Part shown: piece after piece, positions 1 through 8,634 of the stretch
Numbering within the stretch: the first letter of the stretch is position 1
Layout: each line of letters starts with the position of its first letter
NCBI GenBank assembly: GCA_947468985.1
Contig: CANINJ010000015.1
Coordinates: forward strand, 1 to 14,076
Origin: Bacteroidota bacterium
Lineage (GTDB): Bacteria > Bacteroidota > Bacteroidia > Flavobacteriales > Flavobacteriaceae
Reading direction: 5' to 3'
Length of the DNA stretch: 14,076 bases
Notes under the pieces: generated by a model
Database searches by the model: none
What the model saw: the letters and a program-made list of their open reading frames with translations, nothing else
What the model was told of the DNA's origin: nothing
Made by a program: the position numbers and the translations under genes

Positions 1-1865
1 GTAAGTTCTTCCCCTTTTAATAAGTTTTGAGATAATTTTGCCAAATCTAATGCTTGTTTTACCAAACTTTCTTGAGCTGATTTATCGGTAGAATTTAAAA
101 TATTTGAAGCCAAATCAGAATTGGTATTTACCACCAAGTTATACATTTCTGGCATATTTCCCATTCCGAACATTCCGCCACCGCCAGACTGACTCATTTC
201 TTTCATTCTTCGCATAAATTCTGGTTGCGTGATAATAAATGGTGCTGCATTGCTGTCTAAAGCTTCCATTTGAACCGAATATTTTTGTTTTGGAACAAAT
301 CCTTCTAAAACTGTTTTCAAACTTTCTTTTTCTTCGTCAGACAATTTAGAAATTGAAGTTTCTTCTTTCTTGATTAAATTATCAATGTGGTCAGAATCGA
401 CACGAACGAAAGTCATTGTGTTATTATCACCTTCAATTTTTTGAATTAAATGCGAGATAATTGGAGAATCAAGTAATAAAACTTCATATCCTTTTTCTTT
501 CGCAATTTCGATATAACTGTGTTGCGCTTCTTTATTTGAAGCATATAAAACCACTAATTTTCCGTCTTTATCGGTTTGATTTGCAGCTAATTTTTCTTTT
601 AATTCTTCTAATGTAAAATACGTGTCATCAACTGTTGGATACAAAACAAATGCGCCCGCTTTTTCATAGAATTTGTCTTCTGAAAGCATTCCGTATTCTA
701 AAACAATTTTGATGTCATTCCATTTTTTCTCGAAATCTTCTCTGTTTTCAGTGAATAAAGATTTCAATTTATCAGCTACTTTTCGAGTGATATAATTGGA
801 GATTTTCTTAACGGCACCGTCAGATTGCAAACTTGAACGAGAAACATTCAATGGAATATCTGGTGAATCAATTACCCCTTTTAGCATCGTTAAAAATTCA
901 GGCACAATTCCTTCCACATTATCAGTTACATAAACCTGATTTTGATACAATTGGATTTTGTCTTTTTGTATTTGCAAGTCAGAACCTAATTTTGGAAAGT
1001 ATAAAATCCCAGTCAAATTGAACGGATAATCCACGTTTAAATGTATGTGAAATAACGGTTCTTCAAATTGCATTGGATAAACTTCTCTGTAGAAATTTTT
1101 ATAATCTTCATCCGATAATTCCGTTGGTTGTTTGGTCCAAGCTGGATTTGGATTATTAATAATATTGTCAACTTCTACTTCAGTAAAAATATTGTCTTTG
1201 TCTTCAGATTCAACAAATTCGCCTTTTTTCTGTTCTATTTTTTCTGTTTTGGTTCCAAATTTAATTGGAATAGGCATAAATTTATTATACTTATTTAGCA
1301 ATTCACGAATTTTAAAGTCTTCTAAAAACTCTAATGAATCTTCGGCAATGTGCAAAATAATTTCAGAACCACGAGTCGTTTTATCACTTGGTTCCAATGT
1401 AAATTCTGGACTTCCATCACACGTCCAATGCGCTGCTGGTTCGTCTTTGTATGATTTTGTAATTATTTCAACTTTGGAAGCAACCATAAAAGCAGAATAA
1501 AATCCAAGTCCAAAATGTCCGATAATTCCAGAATCTTTGGCAGAATCTTTGTATTTATCTAAAAATTCTTCTGCACCAGAAAATGCCAATTGGTTAATGT
1601 ATTTTTCAACCTCATCAGAGGTCATTCCAATTCCTTGGTCAATGATATGCAATTTTTTACCTTCTTTATCGATTTTTACTTCGATAATTGGATTTCCATA
1701 TTCAACTTTTGCTTCGCCAATACTTGTTAAATGTTTTAATTTTAAAGTCGCATCGGTTCCATTTGAAATTAGTTCACGTAAAAATATTTCGTGGTCACTG
1801 TATAAAAACTTCTTAATTAAAGGGAAGATATTCTCTACCGAAACATTGATTTTTCCAGTTGTCAT
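1..1865 (-). CDS. htpG: Molecular chaperone HtpG (Hsp90 family), 3' end cut by window edge
   Basis: ATP-dependent cytosolic chaperone of the Hsp90 family. Translating the minus strand from the ATG at 1865-1863 gives 621 uninterrupted codons that run off the window with no stop, so the last residues lie outside. The GHKL ATP-binding motifs are in order: ELISNGTDA at residues 31-39 (N35 and D39), DQGIGMT at 76-82 and GHFGLGFYS at 116-124. The middle domain carries NPNPAWTKQP, YPFNLTGILYFP and the IPLNVSR segment. The C-terminal part has a glycine-rich SGGGGMFGMGNMPEM stretch, and the visible protein ends near SQNLLKGEEL. Bacteroidota HtpG is usually about 625-630 residues, so only a few residues should be missing. 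The ATG is the first start in frame and the protein begins MTTGKINVSVENIFPL, which fits the family. It is divergent from the ABC ATPase gene. I see no clear TAnnTTTG on its strand. Confidence 0.96.
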   Translation of the reverse strand, partial: MTTGKINVSVENIFPLIKKFLYSDHEIFLRELISNGTDATLKLKHLTSIGEAKVEYGNPIIEVKIDKEGKKLHIIDQGIGMTSDEVEKYINQLAFSGAEEFLDKYKDSAKDSGIIGHFGLGFYSAFMVASKVEIITKSYKDEPAAHWTCDGSPEFTLEPSDKTTRGSEIILHIAEDSLEFLEDFKIRELLNKYNKFMPIPIKFGTKTEKIEQKKGEFVESEDKDNIFTEVEVDNIINNPNPAWTKQPTELSDEDYKNFYREVYPMQFEEPLFHIHLNVDYPFNLTGILYFPKLGSDLQIQKDKIQLYQNQVYVTDNVEGIVPEFLTMLKGVIDSPDIPLNVSRSSLQSDGAVKKISNYITRKVADKLKSLFTENREDFEKKWNDIKIVLEYGMLSEDKFYEKAGAFVLYPTVDDTYFTLEELKEKLAANQTDKDGKLVVLYASNKEAQHSYIEIAKEKGYEVLLLDSPIISHLIQKIEGDNNTMTFVRVDSDHIDNLIKKEETSISKLSDEEKESLKTVLEGFVPKQKYSVQMEALDSNAAPFIITQPEFMRRMKEMSQSGGGGMFGMGNMPEMYNLVVNTNSDLASNILNSTDKSAQESLVKQALDLAKLSQNLLKGEEL

Positions 1866-1930
1866 AGTTAAAAATTTAAAATTATTATTTTCTCAAATTA
1901 GTCAAATAAGATACCAATTTACAGTTACGT

Positions 1931-1981
1931 GACAAATTGTCTTACAAATTAAATTTACAAAATAAGATGTAATTTTTACAT
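1931..1981. promoter_or_regulatory. Two short dyads between divergent htpG and the ABC ATPase gene
   Basis: The 190-bp divergent gap holds two perfect inverted repeats. One is GACAA-A-TTGTC at 1931-1941, about 66 bp upstream of the htpG start. The other is ATGTAA-TTT-TTACAT at 1967-1981, about 100 bp upstream of htpG and 75 bp upstream of the ABC gene. Neither is the CIRCE element of HrcA regulation. In so AT-rich a gap, dyads this short can arise by chance, so a role as operators is only a possibility. Confidence 0.25.
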
Positions 1982-2003
1982 TATAAAAACTTAAAATTTC
2001 CAA

Positions 2004-2030
2004 TTGTTTTTATTTAAGAAGTTATCTTTG
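2004..2030 (+). promoter_or_regulatory. Promoter of the ABC ATPase gene (TTG / TATCTTTG)
   Basis: TATCTTTG at 2023-2030 matches the Bacteroidota sigma-A -7 consensus TAnnTTTG exactly. A TTG at 2004-2006 sits 16 bp upstream and is a short-spaced candidate for the -33 element. The start codon follows 25 bp after the -7 box, leaving a short leader of roughly 15-20 nt without a Shine-Dalgarno sequence, which is usual for this phylum. Assignment is by motif only. Confidence 0.55.
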
Positions 2031-2055
2031 CCAACAATAATTTTACAATACATTT

Positions 2056-2997
2056 ATGCTTCGAGTTCAAAATATTTCATTTGGTTACGATGATAAAAAA
2101 GTCATAAAACAAATTGATTTTACTATAAATAAAGGACAAAATATTGCTATTATTGGCGAAAGCGGCTGTGGAAAAAGTACTTTATTAAAACTCATTTATG
2201 GTTTATATGATTTGGATGAAGGACAAATTTTTTGGAATGAAACAGAAGTATTAGGCACCAAATACAACTTGGTTCCGGGAATGTCATTTATGAAATATTT
2301 GTCGCAAGATTTTGATTTAATGCCCTTTATCACTGTTGCTGAAAATGTTGGAAAATACCTTTCAAATGTTCATCCTGAAAAGAAAAAACAGCGCATTGAA
2401 GAACTTTTAGAAATTGTTGAAATGTCTGATTTCTCAAATGCAAAAGCAAAATATTTAAGCGGTGGTCAGCAACAAAGAGTGGCTTTAGCAAGAGTTTTAG
2501 CATTAGAACCAGAAGTATTATTGTTAGACGAGCCTTTCAGTCAAATTGATAATTTTAGAAAAAACGCACTTCGTAGAAATCTGTTTGCCTATCTAAAATC
2601 AAAAGAAGTTACTTGTATTATTGCCACTCACGACAGCACGGATGCCCTTTCATTTTCGGATGAAACAATTGTTTTACAAGACGGAAAATTATTGGCGAAA
2701 GCCGAATCTACACATTTATATAAAAATCCAATAAATAAATATACCGCCTCACTTTTTGGGGAAGTTAACGAACTTAAAGCATCTCAATTAATTGAAAATT
2801 ATCAAGAAGACGAAACCCTTTTATTGTATCCACATCAATTAAAAGTTGTTGAAAATGGATTTTTAAAAGTCATTGTAAAGCAATCTTACTTCAAAGGAAG
2901 TCATTATTTGATTAAGGCTGTTGCCAATAGAAAAGTGATTTTCTTTGATCACGATTCTGAATTGGAAGTGAATGTTGAAGTTACTTTAGGACTTTAA
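2056..2997 (+). CDS. ABC transporter ATP-binding protein (PotA/FbpC-like)
   Basis: Cytoplasmic ATPase subunit of an ABC transporter, 313 residues. All nucleotide-binding motifs are visible: Walker A GESGCGKST (34-42), Q-loop Q84 in LSQDFDLMP, signature LSGGQ (134-138), Walker B VLLLDEP (154-160) with catalytic E159, and switch His192 in ATHD. The D-loop reads SQID where SALD or SNLD is common. After the ABC domain, a C-terminal extension from about residue 230 to 313, rich in beta strands by eye, resembles the TOBE-type region of polyamine, iron and sulfate importer ATPases. That points to an importer-type ATPase, but the substrate cannot be told from sequence. No permease or binding protein is adjacent: the left neighbour is divergent htpG and the right neighbour is a fatty-acid synthase gene. 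It must pair with subunits encoded elsewhere or act in a non-transport role. Start chosen as the first ATG after a matching promoter. Confidence 0.88.
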   Translation: MLRVQNISFGYDDKKVIKQIDFTINKGQNIAIIGESGCGKSTLLKLIYGLYDLDEGQIFWNETEVLGTKYNLVPGMSFMKYLSQDFDLMPFITVAENVGKYLSNVHPEKKKQRIEELLEIVEMSDFSNAKAKYLSGGQQQRVALARVLALEPEVLLLDEPFSQIDNFRKNALRRNLFAYLKSKEVTCIIATHDSTDALSFSDETIVLQDGKLLAKAESTHLYKNPINKYTASLFGEVNELKASQLIENYQEDETLLLYPHQLKVVENGFLKVIVKQSYFKGSHYLIKAVANRKVIFFDHDSELEVNVEVTLGL

Positions 2998-3023
2998 ATT
3001 AAATTTATCACAGTTTGTTCATT

Positions 3024-3053
3024 ATTGCTAAAAACTATCCTTAATTTAGCAAT
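3024..3053. promoter_or_regulatory. 9-bp dyad upstream of the KAS III gene
   Basis: ATTGCTAAA at 3024-3032 and its exact reverse complement TTTAGCAAT at 3045-3053 flank a 12-nt spacer, ending 27 bp before the KAS III start codon. No T-tract follows on either strand, so an intrinsic terminator for the preceding ABC gene is unlikely. A weak -7-like TAATTTAG (7 of 8 to TAnnTTTG) at 3042-3049 overlaps the right arm, and a TTTG lies at 3014-3017, although 24 bp is a long spacing. A regulator site or an mRNA leader hairpin are both possible. Confidence 0.35.
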
Positions 3054-3080
3054 CAAATTACAAATAATAAATCTAAAACT

Positions 3081-4088
3081 ATGTATCATTCAAAAATAAC
3101 AGGATTAGGATTTTACGTTCCTGAAAATAGAGTTACAAATGATGATTTATCTAAAATTATTGATACAAATGACGAGTGGATTCAAGAGCGAACTGGGATT
3201 CAAGAACGCCGTCACATTATAAAAGGACAAGACACTACAACAACAATGGGTGTGAAAGCGTCAAAAATAGCCATTGAACGCTCAGGAATTTCAAATGATG
3301 AAATCGATTTTGTAGTTTTTGCAACCCTAAGTCCCGATTATTATTTTCCTGGCCCTGGCGTTTTAGTACAACGAGATTTAGGTTTGAGAACCGTTGGAGC
3401 ATTAGATGTTAGAAATCAATGTTCCGGTTTTGTTTACGCATTGTCCGTTGCTGACCAATATATAAAGACTGGAATGTACAAAAATATTTTAGTTATTGGT
3501 TCCGAAGTTCAGTCCACAGGATTGGATATGACTTCTCGTGGGCGTGGCGTTTCAGTGATTTTTGGTGATGGTGCTGGAGCAGCAGTTTTAAGTCGTGAAG
3601 AAGATTTGACAAAAGGGTTTCTATCAACTCATTTGCATTCAGAAGGTGTTCACGCCGAAGAATTAATCGTGAAAGCTCCTGGAATGGGTGGGCGTTGGGT
3701 TTCTGATATTATTGAAGATCAAGATCCGAATGACGAAAGTTATTTTCCATATATGAACGGGCAATTTGTTTTCAAAAATGCGGTGGTTCGTTTTAGTGAA
3801 GTCATAAATGAAGGTTTGCAAGCTAATAATTTGCAGGTTTCGGATATTGATATGCTAATTCCCCATCAAGCGAATTTGAGAATTTCACAATTTATTCAGA
3901 AGAAATTTGGTTTGTCTGACAATCAAGTTTTCAATAATATTCAAAAATACGGAAATACAACGGCGGCTTCTATTCCTATTGCTTTAACGGAAGCTTGGGA
4001 ACAAGGAAAAATAAAATCGGGTGACACTGTGGTTTTGGCTGCATTTGGAAGCGGATTTACTTGGGCAAGCGCAATTATTAAGTGGTAA
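3081..4088 (+). CDS. fabH: 3-oxoacyl-ACP synthase III (KAS III, FabH family)
   Basis: Condensing enzyme of type II fatty-acid synthesis. In this family the enzyme joins an acyl-CoA, typically acetyl- or branched short-chain, to malonyl-ACP to start chain growth. The protein has 335 residues, the usual FabH length. The Cys-His-Asn triad is present: C114 in NQCSGF, H262 in PHQAN (261-265) and N292 in YGNTTAAS. The N-terminus shows TNDEWIQERTGIQERR (29-44), and the C-terminus has LAAFGSGFTWAS (319-330). It stands alone, not in the plsX-fabH-accBC cluster where the housekeeping copy often sits in this phylum. It may therefore be a second KAS III with a different primer preference; that is inference, since the rest of the genome is not visible. 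The ATG at 3081 gives the canonical MYHSKITGLGFYVPE start. A strong terminator follows the stop codon. Confidence 0.92.
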   Translation: MYHSKITGLGFYVPENRVTNDDLSKIIDTNDEWIQERTGIQERRHIIKGQDTTTTMGVKASKIAIERSGISNDEIDFVVFATLSPDYYFPGPGVLVQRDLGLRTVGALDVRNQCSGFVYALSVADQYIKTGMYKNILVIGSEVQSTGLDMTSRGRGVSVIFGDGAGAAVLSREEDLTKGFLSTHLHSEGVHAEELIVKAPGMGGRWVSDIIEDQDPNDESYFPYMNGQFVFKNAVVRFSEVINEGLQANNLQVSDIDMLIPHQANLRISQFIQKKFGLSDNQVFNNIQKYGNTTAASIPIALTEAWEQGKIKSGDTVVLAAFGSGFTWASAIIKW

Positions 4089-4114
4089 AATTCGTTGCTA
4101 TTTTTAGATATCAT

Positions 4115-4146
4115 AAACTCGAAGCCCTAACTTCGAGTTTTTTTTT
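4115..4146 (+). terminator. Intrinsic terminator after the KAS III gene
   Basis: A perfect 10-bp stem, AAACTCGAAG (4115-4124) and CTTCGAGTTT (4131-4140), closes a 6-nt CCCTAA loop. An uninterrupted T9 run follows at 4138-4146, overlapping the stem base. It begins 26 bp after the stop codon and separates the KAS III unit from argS, which has its own -7 box downstream. Confidence 0.9.
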
Positions 4147-4198
4147 ATTTCAAAAACTAAAACTTCCCCGTTCCATTTTCAAATTCCCACATTATAAC

Positions 4199-4206
4199 TA
4201 TCTTTG
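4199..4206 (+). promoter_or_regulatory. argS promoter -7 element TATCTTTG
   Basis: TATCTTTG is an exact TAnnTTTG match 23 bp before the argS start codon, at the same spacing as the boxes upstream of ffh and the ABC gene. No good TTG lies at the expected -33 distance; only TTC in a T-rich stretch around 4176-4180. The -33 element is therefore weak or absent. Confidence 0.6.
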
Positions 4207-4229
4207 ACCTCTTAAAATAAAATATCAAA

Positions 4230-6008
4230 ATGACATTATCTCAATTACTTTCGCCATCAATTGAAAAAGCAATCCAATCGCTATTTGATATAGCTATTGA
4301 CAAAATCGAATTTCAATCGACACGCAAGGAATTTGAAGGTGATATTACGATTGTAATTTTCCCTTTATTGAAAGTCATAAAAAGCAATCCCGTTGAATTA
4401 GGAAACAAAATCGGAACCTATTTAGTAGAAAATATCTCGGAAGTTAAAACTTTTAATGTGGTTTCTGGATTTTTAAACATCGTGATTTCAGATGAATATT
4501 ATTTGAAATTCTTCAATGAAATAAAAGACAATCCTAAATTTGGTTTTGTAACTCCAAATCCAAATGAAGCTGCGGTTATGGTCGAATATTCTTCTCCAAA
4601 CACCAATAAACCTTTGCATTTAGGGCACGTTCGTAACAATTTATTAGGATATTCTGTTGCCGAAATCATCAAAGCTTCAGGTAAAAAAGTGTATAAAACG
4701 CAAATCATCAACGATCGTGGAATTCACATTTGCAAGTCAATGTTGGCGTGGCAAAAATTCGGAAAAGGACAAACTCCAGAAAATTCAGGATTAAAAGGCG
4801 ATAAATTAGTTGGTAATTTTTATGTTGCTTTTGACAAAGCCTATAAAGAGGAAATTGCGCATTTAATGAGCGAAGGAAAATCGGAAGATGAGGCTAAAAA
4901 GCAAGCACCAATTATCCTTGAAGCACAAGAAATGCTATTGAAATGGGAAGCTGGCGATGCCGAAGTTATTTCACTTTGGAAAACGATGAACCAATGGGTT
5001 TATGATGGTTTTGCTATAACTTACAAAAATTTAGGCGTTAATTTTGACAGTTATTATTACGAAAGCAACACCTATTTATTAGGAAAAGACGTGGTTCAAA
5101 TTGGGTTGGAAAAAGGAATTTTCGAAAAGGATCCTGATGGTTCGGTTTGGATTGATTTAACTCCCGATGGTTTGGACAGAAAAATCGTCCTTCGTTCTGA
5201 TGGAACTGCCGTTTATATGACACAAGATATTGGAACTGCAATCCAGCGAGTAAAGGACTTCCCAGACGTTGGCGGTATGGTTTACACCGTTGGAAACGAG
5301 CAAGATTATCATTTTAAAGTCTTGTTTTTAATCTTGAAAAAATTAGGTTTTGAATGGTCTAAAAACCTATTTCATTTATCGTACGGAATGGTAGATTTAC
5401 CTTCCGGAAAAATGAAAAGTCGTGAAGGAACCGTTGTCGATGCTGATGATTTGATGAATGAAATGACAGAAACGGCTCAGAAAATTTCAGAAGATTTAGG
5501 GAAATTAGAAAGCTATTCTGCCGAGGAAAAAGCCAAATTGTACAACACCATCGGTTTGGGTGCCTTGAAATACTACATTTTGAAAGTTGATCCTAAAAAG
5601 AGAATCCTATTTGACCCTGAAGAATCCGTTGATTTTGCTGGGAATACAGGGCCATTTATACAATATACGTATGCGAGAATCCAATCGATTATTCGCAAAG
5701 CCAACTTCGATTTTTCTGCAAAAACACCCATAGCAATTTTGCACGAAAAGGAAAAAGAATTGCTAAAACAATTGGAATTGTTTCCTGAAGTAATTCAAAA
5801 TGCGGCGCAAAATCATAGCCCTGCATTAATCGCCAACTACACCTACGACTTGGTTCGCGAATACAATTCGTTCTATCAAGCGGTGCCGATTTTAGGTTCA
5901 AATGTGCAAAACGAAAAGATTTTCCGTGTACAATTGTCCAAAAAAGTTGCCGACACGATTGCCGCTGCATTCCAACTTTTGGGGATTCAAGTTCCTGAGA
6001 GAATGTAG
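4230..6008 (+). CDS. argS: Arginyl-tRNA synthetase
   Basis: Class I aminoacyl-tRNA synthetase that charges tRNA-Arg with arginine in the cytoplasm. It has 592 residues, normal for a bacterial ArgRS. The N-terminal Add1-like tRNA-binding domain covers about residues 1-95. The catalytic core carries the HIGH-type signature in PNTNKPLHLGHVRNN, with HLGH at 130-133, and the KMSKS-equivalent loop MKSREGT at 395-401. The core also shows the typical QIINDRG segment (158-164) and TVGNEQDYHFK (353-363). The anticodon-binding C-terminal domain ends LLGIQVPERM, a classic ArgRS terminus. The ATG start follows a leader of about 20 nt after the -7 box, and no other in-frame start is better placed. It is monocistronic by context: a terminator lies upstream and a repeat element plus a new promoter lie downstream. 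No irregularities were seen. Confidence 0.97.
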   Translation: MTLSQLLSPSIEKAIQSLFDIAIDKIEFQSTRKEFEGDITIVIFPLLKVIKSNPVELGNKIGTYLVENISEVKTFNVVSGFLNIVISDEYYLKFFNEIKDNPKFGFVTPNPNEAAVMVEYSSPNTNKPLHLGHVRNNLLGYSVAEIIKASGKKVYKTQIINDRGIHICKSMLAWQKFGKGQTPENSGLKGDKLVGNFYVAFDKAYKEEIAHLMSEGKSEDEAKKQAPIILEAQEMLLKWEAGDAEVISLWKTMNQWVYDGFAITYKNLGVNFDSYYYESNTYLLGKDVVQIGLEKGIFEKDPDGSVWIDLTPDGLDRKIVLRSDGTAVYMTQDIGTAIQRVKDFPDVGGMVYTVGNEQDYHFKVLFLILKKLGFEWSKNLFHLSYGMVDLPSGKMKSREGTVVDADDLMNEMTETAQKISEDLGKLESYSAEEKAKLYNTIGLGALKYYILKVDPKKRILFDPEESVDFAGNTGPFIQYTYARIQSIIRKANFDFSAKTPIAILHEKEKELLKQLELFPEVIQNAAQNHSPALIANYTYDLVREYNSFYQAVPILGSNVQNEKIFRVQLSKKVADTIAAAFQLLGIQVPERM

Positions 6009-6010
6009 TT

Positions 6011-6188
6011 TTATTTGGGCATGCCCTCGTATAGAACGTATTGAATTAACATCATAATTTGTGTTAAACTCGGTCGTGCTGTTCGTTGCAAGTCCTCAAA
6101 AACTCCATTTCATTTCGTTTTCTGTGGGCTTTTCACTGCCATCACTCACGCAAAATCGGTTCAATTCAACATTTCAGTACCCAAATAA
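6011..6188. repeat. Intergenic inverted-repeat element resembling a dispersed Bacteroidota repeat
   Basis: This fills most of the 272-bp gap between argS and ffh. TTATTTGGG (6011-6019) is matched by CCCAAATAA (6180-6188), and TTGAATT (6041-6047) by AATTCAA (6163-6169), in register as an imperfect long hairpin. A perfect palindrome GGGCATGCCC lies at 6017-6026. The centre, read on plus, contains CGGTCGTGCTGTTCGTTGCA (6071-6090) and later CACTGCCATCACTCACGC (6134-6151). From memory, this order of motifs recurs as a dispersed intergenic repeat in Flavobacteria and related genomes. That recall is not a search result. No coding frame of note is present. It could be a nonautonomous MITE-like element or a structured RNA; it may also help end argS transcription, though it has no T-tract. 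Confidence 0.6.
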
Positions 6189-6226
6189 TTTTACCAAAAA
6201 CAACTTCAATTTTGCCACTTTGAACC

Positions 6227-6257
6227 TTTGACGCTTTCCAACTTTATCTTATATTTG
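6227..6257 (+). promoter_or_regulatory. ffh promoter (TTTG-N19-TATATTTG)
   Basis: TTTG at 6227-6230 and TATATTTG at 6250-6257 match both parts of the Bacteroidota promoter, with a 19-bp spacer. The ffh start codon is 23 bp after the -7 box. The same TTTG-N19-TAnnTTTG arrangement recurs before the TonB-dependent receptor, which supports both calls. Confidence 0.75.
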
Positions 6258-6280
6258 CATTTCAATAAACAAGTACAATT

Positions 6281-7630
6281 ATGTTCGATAATTTAAGTGA
6301 TAAATTAGACAAAGCCTTTCATATACTAAAAGGACACGGAAAAATAACAGAAATAAATGTTGCGGAAACATTAAAAGAAGTTCGTCGTGCCTTATTAGAT
6401 GCCGATGTTAACTTTAAAATAGCCAAAGATTTTACTACAAAAGTAAAGGAAAAAGCCATTGGACAAAATGTATTAACCACATTACAACCGGGGCAATTAT
6501 TAGTTAAATTAGTCAAAGACGAACTAACTGAATTAATGGGCGGAGAAGTTGCAGGAATTAATCTTTCTGGTGCGCCAACCGTGATTTTAATGTCGGGTTT
6601 GCAAGGTTCTGGAAAAACTACTTTCTCTGGTAAATTAGCTAATTTTCTTAAAAATAAAAAAAATAAAAATCCACTTTTAGTTGCGTGTGATGTGTATCGT
6701 CCTGCTGCAATCAATCAGTTGCACGTGGTGGGAAGCCAAATTGGTGTTGAAGTATATTCTGAATTAGGAAATAATAATCCTGTTGAAATTGCACAAAATG
6801 CAGTTAAATATGCCAAAGAAAAAGGATACAATGTTGTAATTGTCGATACCGCTGGTCGTCTTGCTGTTGATGCTGAAATGATGGATGAAATTGCTCGGGT
6901 TCACAAAGCAATTCAACCACAAGAAACGTTATTTGTTGTTGATGCAATGACGGGGCAAGATGCTGTAAATACTGCAAAAGCATTCAATGATATTTTAAAT
7001 TTTGATGGGGTAATCCTTACAAAATTAGATGGTGATACTCGTGGTGGAGCTGCTATTTCTATAAAATCGGTGGTTAACAAACCAATTAAATTTGTAGGAA
7101 CAGGAGAAAAAATGGAAGCAATTGACATTTTCTATCCAGAACGTATGGCGGAACGAATCCTTGGAATGGGTGATGTTGTGTCTTTGGTAGAAAGAGCGCA
7201 AGAGCAATATGACGAAGAAGAAGCGAGAAAAATTCAAAAGAAAATTGCCAAAAATGAATTCGGTTTTGATGATTTCCTTTCTCAAATTCAGCAAGTCAAA
7301 AAAATGGGAAATATGAAAGACTTGGTCGGAATGATTCCCGGAGCTACAAAAGCAATGAAAGATGTGGAAATTGAAGATGATGCTTTCAAACACATTGAAG
7401 CAATTATTCATTCTATGACGCCAAAAGAAAGAACAAAGCCTGCAATTATTGATATGAAAAGAAAAACCAGAATTGCAAAAGGTTCTGGAACTAAAATTGA
7501 ACAAGTGAATCAATTGATGAAGCAGTTTGACCAAATGAGCAAAATGATGAAAATGATGCAAGGGCCAGGCGGAAAAAATATGATGAAAATGATGGGTGGA
7601 ATGACAGGTGGAATGCCCGGAATGAGGTAG
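6281..7630 (+). CDS. ffh: Signal recognition particle protein Ffh (SRP54)
   Basis: GTPase of the signal recognition particle. It binds 4.5S RNA and signal sequences of nascent membrane proteins and docks with FtsY at the inner membrane. The protein has 449 residues, within the normal range. The N domain is residues 1-95 (LKEVRRALLDADVNF, 31-45). The G domain has the P-loop GLQGSGKTT (106-114), DTAGR (189-193) and TKLDG (247-251). The methionine-rich M domain, from about 325, contains the RNA-binding-type RKTRIAKGSGT (394-404) and a tail of repeated KMMKMM and GGM blocks ending PGMR. The P-loop is followed by an unusually lysine- and asparagine-rich loop, LKNKKNKNP (123-131), encoded by an A-rich stretch. 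folD follows after 80 bp with no terminator or obvious promoter between, so co-transcription is likely. Confidence 0.97.
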   Translation: MFDNLSDKLDKAFHILKGHGKITEINVAETLKEVRRALLDADVNFKIAKDFTTKVKEKAIGQNVLTTLQPGQLLVKLVKDELTELMGGEVAGINLSGAPTVILMSGLQGSGKTTFSGKLANFLKNKKNKNPLLVACDVYRPAAINQLHVVGSQIGVEVYSELGNNNPVEIAQNAVKYAKEKGYNVVIVDTAGRLAVDAEMMDEIARVHKAIQPQETLFVVDAMTGQDAVNTAKAFNDILNFDGVILTKLDGDTRGGAAISIKSVVNKPIKFVGTGEKMEAIDIFYPERMAERILGMGDVVSLVERAQEQYDEEEARKIQKKIAKNEFGFDDFLSQIQQVKKMGNMKDLVGMIPGATKAMKDVEIEDDAFKHIEAIIHSMTPKERTKPAIIDMKRKTRIAKGSGTKIEQVNQLMKQFDQMSKMMKMMQGPGGKNMMKMMGGMTGGMPGMR

Positions 7631-7678
7631 TTTATTGTGTCGAAAGTCAAAAAAATAAAGGATTACAAACAAAGTAAT

Positions 7679-8598
<920 letters not shown>

Positions 8599-8634
8599 TA
8601 GAATCCCTTAAAAGACAGTTCAACTTCAGAAAAT

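Noticed and set aside
1132..1932. Plus-strand open frames of 122 and 131 codons
   Set aside because: They are antisense to htpG, whose reading frame is unbroken and carries all family motifs.
3024..3053. Upstream dyad as an intrinsic terminator for the ABC gene
   Set aside because: The loop is 12 nt, the stem is AT-rich, and neither strand has a T-tract after it.
6319..6714. Minus-strand open frame of 131 codons inside ffh
   Set aside because: It is a shadow of the ffh N and G domains with no family resemblance.
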